A stretch of DNA of 64,000 bases from JAITVB01 sp031553805 (GTDB taxonomy: Bacteria > Bacteroidota > Bacteroidia > Bacteroidales > Rikenellaceae): positions 1 to 64,000 of the forward strand of contig JAVBLC010000015.1 in assembly GCA_031553805.1 (NCBI GenBank). The letters run 5' to 3'. This document shows, piece by piece, positions 23,866-31,104 of this stretch. Within the stretch, counting starts at the first letter, position 1. Every line of letters starts with the position of its first letter. A program made the position numbers and the translations under genes. The notes under the pieces were generated by a model. The model saw only the letters and a program-made list of their open reading frames with translations. It did not search any database and was not told the origin of the DNA.

Positions 23866-24546
23866 TTACTCGGCAGCCTTTTCTTCTTCAGCGGCCGGAG
23901 TTTCTTCAGCAGCCGGGGCTTCTTCTGCGGCAGGAGCCTCTTCGGCAACAGCGGCAGCAGCTTCTTCAGCCACAACGGCTTCGGCAACAGCGGCGGCTTC
24001 CTTCACTTCGGCCGTTTCGATAGCGGCTTCCATGGCTTCGATCGCTTCAGCTGACTCTTCGAGCACTTCGGGCTCGGTCACCACGGCTGCGGCGGCTTTG
24101 GCGGCAACGGCCTGGGCCTTGGCTTCTTTCACCTTGGTCTCTTCAGCCATGCGGGCTTTGGCGGCGCTGCGGGCGTCGTCGGCCAACTGGCTGCTCTTCT
24201 TGGCGATCTGGCCTTCTTTGCCGGCCAGCCACTTGTCAAAGCGGTCTTCGGCTACTTCGAGCGAGAAAGCGCCTTTCTTGACACCGCCCAGCAGGTGCTT
24301 CTTGTAGAGCACGCCTTTGTACGACAGGATCGCACGGCAGGTGTCGGTCGGTTGTGCACCTTTTTCGAGCCAGTTCAGCGCTTTGTCAAACTGGAGGTCG
24401 ATCGTGGCAGGATTGGTGTTCGGATTGTATGTGCCAATCTTTTCGATGAACTTGCCGTCGCGCGGCGCCCTGCTGTCGGCTACGATGATATGATAGAAGG
24501 CGTAATCCTTCTTCCCGTGCCGAGATAATCTGATTTTTACAGACAT
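23866..24546 (-). CDS. rpsP: 30S ribosomal protein bS16 with long Ala/Glu tail
   Basis: Residues 1-85 are a normal bS16 (MSVKIRLSRHGKKDYAFYHIIVADSRAPRDGKFIEKIGTYNP). The protein then runs to 226 aa, against roughly 80-90 in most bacteria. Residues about 85-135 are a lysine-rich helical extension known in Bacteroidetes, and about 135-226 are nearly pure Ala/Glu with EEAPAAEE repeats. The tail should be disordered or a solvent-exposed acidic helix; its role is unknown. It is the first gene of the rpsP-rimM operon and has a perfect consensus promoter. Confidence 0.95.
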   Translation of the reverse strand: MSVKIRLSRHGKKDYAFYHIIVADSRAPRDGKFIEKIGTYNPNTNPATIDLQFDKALNWLEKGAQPTDTCRAILSYKGVLYKKHLLGGVKKGAFSLEVAEDRFDKWLAGKEGQIAKKSSQLADDARSAAKARMAEETKVKEAKAQAVAAKAAAAVVTEPEVLEESAEAIEAMEAAIETAEVKEAAAVAEAVVAEEAAAAVAEEAPAAEEAPAAEETPAAEEEKAAE

Positions 24547-24596
24547 TGTTTAATTTTTAGTGGTTAAACCTGATTTTCCTAACTCGTAGGAGGTTG

Positions 24597-24627
24597 CAAA
24601 GGTAAATCTTTTTTCCGGTTTTACAAA
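24597..24627 (-). promoter_or_regulatory. Consensus promoter of rpsP-rimM
   Basis: Minus strand TTTG (24624-24627), 19 nt, TACCTTTG (24597-24604). The -33 box lies 2 nt past the argB stop, so argB and rpsP are separate units in spite of being tightly packed. Confidence 0.85.
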
Positions 24628-24628
24628 T

Positions 24629-25405
24629 TTATCCGACACAAGTCGTTCCGCCGTAACCGGGGGTTGACAGGCTGTCGGATCCGCAGATGACCACGGCACG
24701 CACGCCACCGGCGATGGCCGCGAAAGCGTTTTCGAGTTTGGGGATCATCCCGTCCGACACGATACCCTGGACACGCAGGTCGGCGAATGAGGCCGGGGTG
24801 ATGCGCGGAATGACTGACCCCTCGTCGTTTACATCGGCCAGTACGCCCGGTTTTTCAAAGCAATAAACCAGTTCGACGTCGTAGTACAGGGCGAGGCCCA
24901 CAGCCACGGTCTGGGCTACAGTGTCGGCGTTGGTGTTGAGCAACACCCCGTCGCCGGTGTGGGTGATCGGAGCCACGACCGGGGTAAAGCCGGCATCGAT
25001 CAGCGTCCGGGCCGTGGCAGCGCCAAAGCGCCCGGCCACGGGATCGCCCACGTAACCAAAATCGATCGGCACGGGATTGCGTTTTGCCGACGGGATCAGG
25101 TTGCCGTCGGCGCCGCACAGTCCGAAGGCGTTGCACCCTAAGGCTTGCAATTTGGCGACGATTGTCTTGTTGACCAGCCCGGCGTAGACCATCGTCACCA
25201 CTTTGAGCGTTTCGGCGTCGGTCACCCGGCGGCCGTCGATCATTTGAGCCTCGATGCCCAGTCCTTTCGAGACGGCGGTAGCGATCTTGCCTCCGCCGTG
25301 GACGAGGATTTTCGGGCCCTCGAGCGCCGCGAAGTCGGCCAGGAAGCTATCCAGCTTTTCGGGGTTATCGACAACATTTCCCCCTATTTTCACAATTTTC
25401 AACAT
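24629..25405 (-). CDS. argB: Acetyl- (or succinyl-) glutamate kinase
   Basis: A 258-aa amino acid kinase for the second step of arginine synthesis. Motifs: VKIGGNVVDNPEKL (ATP site), ILVHGGGKIATAVSKGLG (substrate), LVNKTIVAKLQALGCNAFGLCGADG, LNTNADTVAQTVAVGL, and DGMIPKLENAFAAI. Some Bacteroidetes are known to make arginine through N-succinyl rather than N-acetyl intermediates; sequence reading alone does not settle this. An open frame continues 11 codons upstream, but the kinase begins at MLKIVKIGGN. It is cut off from the other arg genes by a beta-barrel gene and a terminator, and its own leader has an unusual phased repeat. Confidence 0.92.
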   Translation of the reverse strand: MLKIVKIGGNVVDNPEKLDSFLADFAALEGPKILVHGGGKIATAVSKGLGIEAQMIDGRRVTDAETLKVVTMVYAGLVNKTIVAKLQALGCNAFGLCGADGNLIPSAKRNPVPIDFGYVGDPVAGRFGAATARTLIDAGFTPVVAPITHTGDGVLLNTNADTVAQTVAVGLALYYDVELVYCFEKPGVLADVNDEGSVIPRITPASFADLRVQGIVSDGMIPKLENAFAAIAGGVRAVVICGSDSLSTPGYGGTTCVG

Positions 25406-25480
25406 CTTTTCAGCAGCTTTTCGACAGGTTTTTGACATACCACAAGGTTATGAACAACTTTTCATCGGGTTATGAACAAC
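25396..25480. repeat. Phased array of seven 11-bp DnaA-box-like units
   Basis: Nine-mers in one orientation start at 25396 (TTTTCAACA), 25407 (TTTTCAGCA), 25418 (TTTTCGACA) and 25429 (TTTTTGACA), each 11 bp apart, then after 19 bp at 25448 (TTATGAACA), 25459 (TTTTCATCG) and 25470 (TTATGAACA), again 11 bp apart. GGTTATGAACAAC is an exact 13-bp direct repeat 22 bp apart. The array spans the argB leader and its start codon. Confidence 0.75.
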
Positions 25481-25504
25481 GATACTTCCCCCGTTTCCGT
25501 CGGC

Positions 25505-25512
25505 CAAACTTA
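25505..25512 (-). promoter_or_regulatory. -7 box (TAAGTTTG) for argB
   Basis: Exact TAnnTTTG on the minus strand, about 100 nt before the argB ATG and just after the terminator of the preceding gene. The phased repeat array would lie entirely within the transcribed leader. No -33 match. Confidence 0.45.
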
Positions 25513-25547
25513 CGAAAAAAACACCGGAAACCGGCCCCTTCGACCAC

Positions 25548-25583
25548 AAAAAAGGCCGCCTTCTTGCGAAGGCGACCTTTTCA
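25548..25583 (-). terminator. Intrinsic terminator after beta-barrel gene
   Basis: AAAAGG--GCCTTC pairs with GAAGGC--CCTTTT (two internal mismatches, loop TTGC) followed on the minus strand by a T-rich run. It separates argB from the upstream arg genes. Confidence 0.7.
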
Positions 25584-25598
25584 TTTTCGTCGAAACGG

Positions 25599-26078
25599 TT
25601 AGAACATATAGCGAACGCCAAGGGCGAATCCGGAATAATATCCCTGGTCGTTCAGCAGCCCGAATGTCGGATTGAACTCGAGGGTCAGCTGCAACGGAAT
25701 CGGGAAGCGATATTCGAGACCAACCTGTCCGCCGATACCCATCGCGAAATAGTTGTCGCCGTCCTTGACGTTGACCCCGGCAAAACTTACGCCCGGCGCC
25801 GCAAACCAATTAAAGCCGCCCTGGATGTTCCACACCCACTGGTAGTAGCCGTCAATGCCAAACGAGCTGTGTTTATCATTGCCGCCAAAGGCCAGGTTGC
25901 CTTCAAACCGGTTGATGCCACCCAATGCACGCTGGTAGCTGAAAGCCACCCCGCCGCCCGAGAAATCGCCGGCCGTGCCACCGAATTTCAACCCGATAGC
26001 GTTCGTACTCATACTTTGAGCCTGGGCCGATAAAGACAATAGCAGCGCACCGGCCAACAAAAAGAAGATTTTTTTCAT
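25599..26078 (-). CDS. Outer-membrane beta-barrel protein, unknown
   Basis: A 159-aa protein with a cleavable signal (MKKIFFLLAGALLLSLSAQAQ) and alternating hydrophobic/aromatic strands typical of a small 8-strand barrel, ending in an aromatic residue (GVRYMF) as outer-membrane barrels do. Similar Bacteroidetes proteins are labelled outer membrane beta-barrel or porin-family; no function is known. It lies 50 nt downstream of argD on the same strand, in the middle of arginine genes, an odd place for an envelope protein, and is closed by a terminator. Confidence 0.75.
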   Translation of the reverse strand: MKKIFFLLAGALLLSLSAQAQSMSTNAIGLKFGGTAGDFSGGGVAFSYQRALGGINRFEGNLAFGGNDKHSSFGIDGYYQWVWNIQGGFNWFAAPGVSFAGVNVKDGDNYFAMGIGGQVGLEYRFPIPLQLTLEFNPTFGLLNDQGYYSGFALGVRYMF

Positions 26079-26128
26079 GTTTTTTTTAATTTCAGAGGTT
26101 ACTTAATCTAAATCCTTATATCCAAGAA

Positions 26129-27268
26129 CTATGCCTGTTGCAACAACTTTGCAAAAGAAGCGAGGAAACGGTCGGCGTGTTCGCGCGTGATATTGAGCGC
26201 AGGCAGCAGGCGGACAACCGTTTTGCCCGAAGCCCCGACGAATATTTTTTCGTCGAAAAGCAGCTTCTTCCGCAGTTCGTCCGTGTCGCCGGGCAGCTCG
26301 ATGCCGATCATCAGGCCGCGGCCGCGTACCTCGACGATGCCGGGCAATTTCTTCAGTTCGGTCATCAGGTAGTCGCCCATCGCGGCGGCGTTATCCATCA
26401 GGCGATCGGCCGCTATCACGTCGGCCACCGCTTCGGCCGCCACACAGGCCAGCTGGTTGCCGCCGAAAGTAGTGCCCAGCATTCCGTATTTCGGTGCAAT
26501 ATGGGGAGCGATGGCAATGGCGCCGATCGGGAAACCGTTGCCGATGCCCTTGGCCATGCTGTAAATATCGGCGTTCACCCCTGCCCAGTCGTGCGAGAAA
26601 TATTTTCCCGAACGGCCACAGCCACACTGGATGCTGTCGGCGACGTAGACCGCGCCATGCTGATCGCAGAGCGTCCGGATTTTCCGCAAAAATTCGGGGG
26701 TAGCAACCTTAATGCCGCCCACACCCTGAATCCCCTCGATAATCACCGACGAGATCTCGCTGCCCTGCTCGGCGAAACATTGTTCGAGGGCGGCTTCATC
26801 GTTGAGCGGCAGGAAGATCACGTTCGGCGTCTGGTTAACCGGGGCCACGATCGACGGGTTGTCGGTCACGGCCACCGCCAGCGACGTCCGCCCGTGGAAC
26901 GCCCCTTTGAAAGCGATCACTTTTTTGCGCCCGTTGTGGAACGAGGCGAGTTTCAGCGCATTTTCATTGGCCTCCGCCCCCGAATTGCAAAGAAACAATT
27001 GATAATCGTCTTTCCCGGAAAGCTTGCCGAGTTTTTCGGCCAGCACGCGCTGTTGCGGAATGATGACCGAGTTGGAGTAAAACCCGATGCGGTTCAGCTG
27101 CTCGGTGAGCAATTTCACGCTGTGGGGATGGGTGTGGCCGATCGAGATCACAGCGTGGCCGCCATACATATCGAGGTATTTCGTGCCGACCGAATCCCAT
27201 ACGTACGAGCCCTCGGCCTGCACAATTTCTACATTATTGAGGGGGTATACATCAAAAAGTTTCATCAT
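26129..27268 (-). CDS. argD: Acetyl-/succinylornithine aminotransferase
   Basis: A 379-aa class III PLP aminotransferase for the fourth arginine step. Motifs: LFLCNSGAEANENALKLAS (phosphate binding), FKGAFHGRTSLAVAVT, the PLP-nitrogen Asp in VYVADSIQCGCGRSGK, and the PLP lysine Lys240 in YSMAKGIGNGFPIG. The common ADEVQTG reads ADSIQCG, with Ser in place of Glu, a variant I associate with Bacteroidetes enzymes. Two adjacent ATGs are possible starts. It sits 8 nt after argC in a tight operon. Confidence 0.92.
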   Translation of the reverse strand: MMKLFDVYPLNNVEIVQAEGSYVWDSVGTKYLDMYGGHAVISIGHTHPHSVKLLTEQLNRIGFYSNSVIIPQQRVLAEKLGKLSGKDDYQLFLCNSGAEANENALKLASFHNGRKKVIAFKGAFHGRTSLAVAVTDNPSIVAPVNQTPNVIFLPLNDEAALEQCFAEQGSEISSVIIEGIQGVGGIKVATPEFLRKIRTLCDQHGAVYVADSIQCGCGRSGKYFSHDWAGVNADIYSMAKGIGNGFPIGAIAIAPHIAPKYGMLGTTFGGNQLACVAAEAVADVIAADRLMDNAAAMGDYLMTELKKLPGIVEVRGRGLMIGIELPGDTDELRKKLLFDEKIFVGASGKTVVRLLPALNITREHADRFLASFAKLLQQA

Positions 27269-27276
27269 TTTTGTCT

Positions 27277-28260
27277 TTAAAATGCCACCGGCTTCAGGTT
27301 CAAACCGGCTCTTTCATTTAGTCCGAACATCAGGTTAAGGTTCTGCACGGCCTGGCCACTCGCGCCTTTCAGCAGGTTGTCGATACAGCTGACGACCAAC
27401 AGTTTGTCGCCGTGCTTTTCGAGATACAAAAAGCACTTGTTGGTGTTGACCACCTGTTTGAGGCTGATGTTCGTGTCGCTCACCCAGGTGAAAGTGGCGT
27501 CCCTGTAATATTCCTTGTACAAGGCGCGGGCTTCGTCGATCGAGAGCGGACAGTCGGTGTAGATCGAGGCGATGATGCCCCGGGTGAAGTCACCGCGGTA
27601 GGGGACGAAGTTGATCGCCTCGTCAAAACCGGGCGACAATCTTCGGACGGTTTGTCCGATTTCGCGCAGATGCTGGTGTTCGAACGCCTTGTAGACCGAC
27701 AGGTTATTGGCCCGCCAGCTGAAGTGCGACGTCGACGAGAGCGACTGTCCCGCGCCGGTCGAACCGGTAGTGGCGGTCATGTGCACGTCGGTCGTGAGCA
27801 ACCCTTTGGCCGCCAGCGGCAACAGCCCCAGTTGCAGGCAAGTGGCGAAACACCCCGGATTCGCAATGTTTTTCGCCGCCGCGATCGCCTCGCGGTTCGC
27901 CTCCGGCAGGCCGTAAACAAACGCTCGTCCATCGATCTCGTTGCCCGGCGTCAGACGGAAATCCTGGCTAAGGTCAATGATCCGTACAGACGCGGGAACC
28001 GGGTTCACCTCCAAAAATTTCCGCGCATCGCCGTGGCCCACACACAGGAAAAGCACGTCGACATCTGCCGAAAACGCCTCGGCAAACCGCATCGTGGTAT
28101 CGCCCAGCAGGTCGGTGTGTACCTCATAGAGATACTTGCCCGCATTGCTGTTGCTGTGCACGAACGCCAACTCCACGTCGGGATGGTGGATCAGCAACCG
28201 GATCGCTTCGCCGCCCGTGTAGCCGGCGCCGCCGATGATGCCTGCCTTGATCTTTTTCAT
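27277..28260 (-). CDS. argC: N-acetyl-gamma-glutamyl-phosphate reductase
   Basis: A 327-aa NADPH-dependent reductase, third step of arginine synthesis. N-terminal NADP site AGIIGGAGYTGGEAIRLLIHHP, the catalytic Cys137 in NPGCFATCLQLGLLPL, TGSTGAGQS, and a conserved His in EHQHLREI. Full length for the family. It lies 6 nt after argG and 8 nt before argD. Confidence 0.94.
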   Translation of the reverse strand: MKKIKAGIIGGAGYTGGEAIRLLIHHPDVELAFVHSNSNAGKYLYEVHTDLLGDTTMRFAEAFSADVDVLFLCVGHGDARKFLEVNPVPASVRIIDLSQDFRLTPGNEIDGRAFVYGLPEANREAIAAAKNIANPGCFATCLQLGLLPLAAKGLLTTDVHMTATTGSTGAGQSLSSTSHFSWRANNLSVYKAFEHQHLREIGQTVRRLSPGFDEAINFVPYRGDFTRGIIASIYTDCPLSIDEARALYKEYYRDATFTWVSDTNISLKQVVNTNKCFLYLEKHGDKLLVVSCIDNLLKGASGQAVQNLNLMFGLNERAGLNLKPVAF

Positions 28261-28266
28261 AGCGCG

Positions 28267-29472
28267 TTATTTTTCTTCGAGGTCTTGATTCACTTTGTGG
28301 TAGATCATCGTCTGGTTGCCGAAAATTTTACCGAAACCGATCACGTCCTGGCCGGTCCAGGCGTTGTTCATGATTTCGCCGTAGCTGCCGAAAGCGTTCG
28401 ACATCAGGTCGTGTTTCGAGCTGATGCCCACCACCACGAAGCGGTACGGCAATAATTTCACGAACACGTCGCCGGTCACCGTACGCTGGCTACTGCCGAG
28501 CATCGCTTCGATGTCACGCATCACGGGATCGTAGTATTGGCCTTCGTGCAAGTGATTGCCGTAGAATGCGGCGATCTGGTCTTTCCAGAACAGCTGCCAC
28601 TTGGTGAGCGTGTGTTTTTCGAGCATGTGGTGGGCCTTGATGATCACCATCGGGGCGGCGGCTTCGAAGCCCACGCGGCCCTTGATGCCGATGATCGTGT
28701 CGCCCACGTGCATATCGCGGCCGATGGCAAATGGAGCCGCCAACGCCTGCAGGGCCTGGATCGCTTCGGTCGGGTGGCCGTACTTTTTGCCGTTCACTGC
28801 CACCAGTTCGCCCCGGTCGAAAGTGAGGATCACCTCTTCCTCGTCCGTGCGCGTAAGTTGCGACGGATAGGCCTCTTCGGGCAGGGTTTTCGACGAGGTG
28901 AGGGTTTCCTTGCCCCCTACCGACGTACCCCAGATCCCCTGGTTGATCGAGTATTCGGCCTTTTTGAAATCCATGTCTACACCGTTTGCACGCAAGTACT
29001 CAATCTCCTCCTCGCGGCTCAGTTTCTTCTCGCGTACCAGAGCAATGATCTCGATGCCCGGAGCGAGCGTGTTGAAGATCATATCGAAACGCACCTGGTC
29101 GTTGCCCGCGCCGGTCGACCCGTGGCAGATGTAGTCGGCTTTCATCGCCCGCGCGTGGTTGGCGATGGCGGTGGCCTGCGAAATGCGCTCGGCACTCACC
29201 GACAGCGGGTAGGTGCCGTTCTTGAGCACGTTGCCGAAGACCATATATTTGATGCACGTGTCGTAGTATTCCCGGGTCACGTCGATGCACTTGTGTGTAG
29301 CCACCCCTAAAGCCAGGGCACGTTTTTCAATCGCCGCGAGTTCATCTTTCGAGAATCCGCCGGTGTTGACGATCACCGAATGGACTTCGAGGCCCATCTC
29401 TTTCGACAGGTAGATGGCGCAATACGACGTATCGAGCCCGCCACTGAACGCCAAAACAACTTTTTTCTTCAT
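28267..29472 (-). CDS. argG: Argininosuccinate synthase
   Basis: A 401-aa ATP-dependent ligase joining citrulline and aspartate. The ATP pyrophosphatase loop is AFSGGLDTSYCAIYLSKEMG at the N-terminus, with ICHGSTGAGNDQVRFD, and SINQGIWGTSVGGKETLTSS in the middle. Full length. Second gene of the arginine operon, 12 nt after the GNAT gene. Confidence 0.95.
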   Translation of the reverse strand: MKKKVVLAFSGGLDTSYCAIYLSKEMGLEVHSVIVNTGGFSKDELAAIEKRALALGVATHKCIDVTREYYDTCIKYMVFGNVLKNGTYPLSVSAERISQATAIANHARAMKADYICHGSTGAGNDQVRFDMIFNTLAPGIEIIALVREKKLSREEEIEYLRANGVDMDFKKAEYSINQGIWGTSVGGKETLTSSKTLPEEAYPSQLTRTDEEEVILTFDRGELVAVNGKKYGHPTEAIQALQALAAPFAIGRDMHVGDTIIGIKGRVGFEAAAPMVIIKAHHMLEKHTLTKWQLFWKDQIAAFYGNHLHEGQYYDPVMRDIEAMLGSSQRTVTGDVFVKLLPYRFVVVGISSKHDLMSNAFGSYGEIMNNAWTGQDVIGFGKIFGNQTMIYHKVNQDLEEK

Positions 29473-29484
29473 ATCGTTTGAGTC

Positions 29485-30048
29485 TTATTTTTTCTGTTTT
29501 CTTTCGTCGACCTCCGGATCGAACAACATCGCGGTGCAAAGGCAATTTTTGCGTTCTTTGCTTTGGAGGATCGCGTAGTTCACGCAACTCTCGCACCCTT
29601 TCCAAAACGCCTCGTCGTCGGTCAACTCCGAATAGGTGACCGGCCGATAGCCCAGTTCCGAATTGATCTTCATCACGGCCAGGCCGGTCGTCAGCCCGAA
29701 GAGCTTCGCCCCCGGATATTTTTGCAGTGAAAGTTCGAAGGTCTTGGTCTTGATCGCCCGGGCAAGGCCCACCTTGCGAAATTCCGGGTTGATGATCAGC
29801 CCCGAGTTGGCGACATAGTGGCCGTGGCCCCAGGTTTCGATATACGAAAAACCCGCCCAGCGGCCGTCTTTGTGGAAGGCGATTACCGCCTTGCCCTCGC
29901 GCATTTTGCCGGCCACGTATTCCGGGCTGCGGCGGGCAATACCCGTACCGCGGGCCTGGGCCGAAGATGCCATTTCGTCACAGATCTCTTCGGCAAACTT
30001 TACATGTGCTTCGGAAGCGACCAATACATCGAAATCGTTGATTGTCAT
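29485..30048 (-). CDS. GNAT acyltransferase, likely N-acylglutamate synthase
   Basis: A 187-aa GNAT protein. The acetyl-CoA fold is seen in KAVIAFHKDGRWAGFSYIETW, SGLIINPEFRKVGLARAIKTKTFELS (pyrophosphate loop read as RKVGLA) and GLAVMKINSELGYRPVTYSELTDDEAFWKGC. The C-terminus has four Cys in a CxxC...CxC layout (GCESC, NCLC), perhaps a metal site. As first gene of the argG-argC-argD transcript, and with no argA or argJ in view, it is the natural candidate for the glutamate acylation step (inference); Bacteroides genomes have a like gene at this place. Confidence 0.8.
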   Translation of the reverse strand: MTINDFDVLVASEAHVKFAEEICDEMASSAQARGTGIARRSPEYVAGKMREGKAVIAFHKDGRWAGFSYIETWGHGHYVANSGLIINPEFRKVGLARAIKTKTFELSLQKYPGAKLFGLTTGLAVMKINSELGYRPVTYSELTDDEAFWKGCESCVNYAILQSKERKNCLCTAMLFDPEVDERKQKK

Positions 30049-30270
30049 TGCTCTAAAAATGGATAAATTGAAAAACGAAAACGAAAACTACGAAAACACG
30101 CCTATCACAGGCCATCACGAGAAATCTTCCGGCACGTAGCCGAAAAACTATCGTCGTCGTCTTTCGATCGAGCGTTGGTAGGCCCGCGCGACAACGGCAG
30201 CGCAAGAGGTCGCACTGTTCGCAGAAATGAGGATCGATCCGTTGTGGTACATTTTCGGGCCTGTTTAACG

Positions 30271-30426
30271 GTGCCTCCCGGCACCCGGTATTTTGACTTT
30301 GCTTAGCCTGAGTGCCTCCCGGCACCCGGTGTTTGACTTTGCTTAGCCTGAGCGCCTCCCGGCACCCGGTGTTTGACTTTGCTTAGCCTGAGACGCCTTC
30401 CAGCATCCCGTGTTTTTGACTTTGCG
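30271..30426. repeat. Tandem array of about four 40-bp units
   Basis: Units start at 30271, 30312, 30352 and 30393 (periods 41, 40, 41). Each reads about as GTGCCTCCCGGCACCCGG then TGTTTGACTTTGCTTAGCC. Each of the first three can fold (GTGCC-TCCC-GGCAC); the fourth is more diverged. The array lies in the gap between the arginine operon and the nitroreductase gene; the rest of that gap has the promoter and terminator listed next and nothing else I can see. Confidence 0.9.
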
Positions 30427-30430
30427 TGGG

Positions 30431-30464
30431 CAAAGATACAGAGAAAACGGTTATGTAACGCAAA
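30431..30464 (-). promoter_or_regulatory. Candidate promoter of arginine operon
   Basis: Minus-strand TATCTTTG (30431-30438) with TTTG (30461-30464) 22 nt upstream, a little longer than ideal. Transcription from here would begin with the tandem repeat array and give a leader of about 375 nt before the GNAT gene. Confidence 0.45.
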
Positions 30465-30489
30465 AAAGGGGAAATTATTCCCCTTTTTT
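30462..30489 (-). terminator. Intrinsic terminator of esterase-nitroreductase unit
   Basis: AAAAAAGGGGAA pairs with TTCCCCTTTTTT around ATTA; T-tracts on both strands. Confidence 0.8.
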
Positions 30490-30522
30490 ACAATTTGTCG
30501 GATTTTAAACCGCCGACAGGCG

Positions 30523-31092
30523 TTATTTGATCAGGATATCGTCGAGCGAGCGTTTCGGGACGTAATGTACGCCGGCTTCGTCGCGGTAGTATTTGACATC
30601 GCCGTCACGGACAGGAACGATCACCACCCCCTCTTTCGGCACGCCGAGCGCGACGACCAGCACCGGGGTAAGGTTTTCCGGCAACCCGAGCGTCCGGACA
30701 ATCTCCTCGCGGCGGATCGAGCCGATCATGCAACCGCCCAAGCCCGCTTCGACCGCGCCCAACAGGATCGTTTGGGCGGCGATGCCTTCGTCCCACTTGT
30801 TCTCGGGCCCGATCGCCGTGTCGCAACACAACACGATGTAGGCCGACGGGCGTTCGCCCTCCGCCGGGCCGTCCCACTCTTTGAGGTACCCCGCCCAGGC
30901 CAGCGCCGGATACAGCGCGGCACATCCCATCGGATCGTTGACCACGGCGTATTTCAGCACTTGCAGGTTGCGGCCCGAAGCGGTCAGCCGCGCCAGTTCG
31001 ACGAGTGAAGTCAACATTTCGCCGCTCACCCGCCGCTCCTGGTGAAAGCGGCGGTAGCTTCGGTTTCGGGTTACGATCTCTTTCAGGGACAT
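30523..31092 (-). CDS. Nitroreductase family protein
   Basis: A 189-aa FMN-dependent oxidoreductase. Family features: the N-terminal NRSYRRFHQERRVSGEMLTSLVELARLTASGRNLQ (FMN phosphate and ribityl contacts), DEGIAAQTILLGAVEAGLGGCMIGSI, and VVALGVPKE. Such proteins reduce nitro-groups, quinones or flavins, acting as dimers in the cytosol; the substrate is unknown. It lies 12 nt after the esterase gene and ends at a terminator. Confidence 0.9.
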   Translation of the reverse strand: MSLKEIVTRNRSYRRFHQERRVSGEMLTSLVELARLTASGRNLQVLKYAVVNDPMGCAALYPALAWAGYLKEWDGPAEGERPSAYIVLCCDTAIGPENKWDEGIAAQTILLGAVEAGLGGCMIGSIRREEIVRTLGLPENLTPVLVVALGVPKEGVVIVPVRDGDVKYYRDEAGVHYVPKRSLDDILIK

Positions 31093-31104
31093 TGGCGAGC
31101 GGTT

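Noticed and set aside
25396..25480. Calling the phased array a replication origin
   Set aside because: The 9-mers are imperfect DnaA boxes, no dnaA/dnaN/gidA lies nearby and gene orientation does not switch here; reported only as a repeat.
30271..30426. Possible CRISPR array
   Set aside because: The units are contiguous near-identical repeats with no unique spacers, and no cas gene is present.
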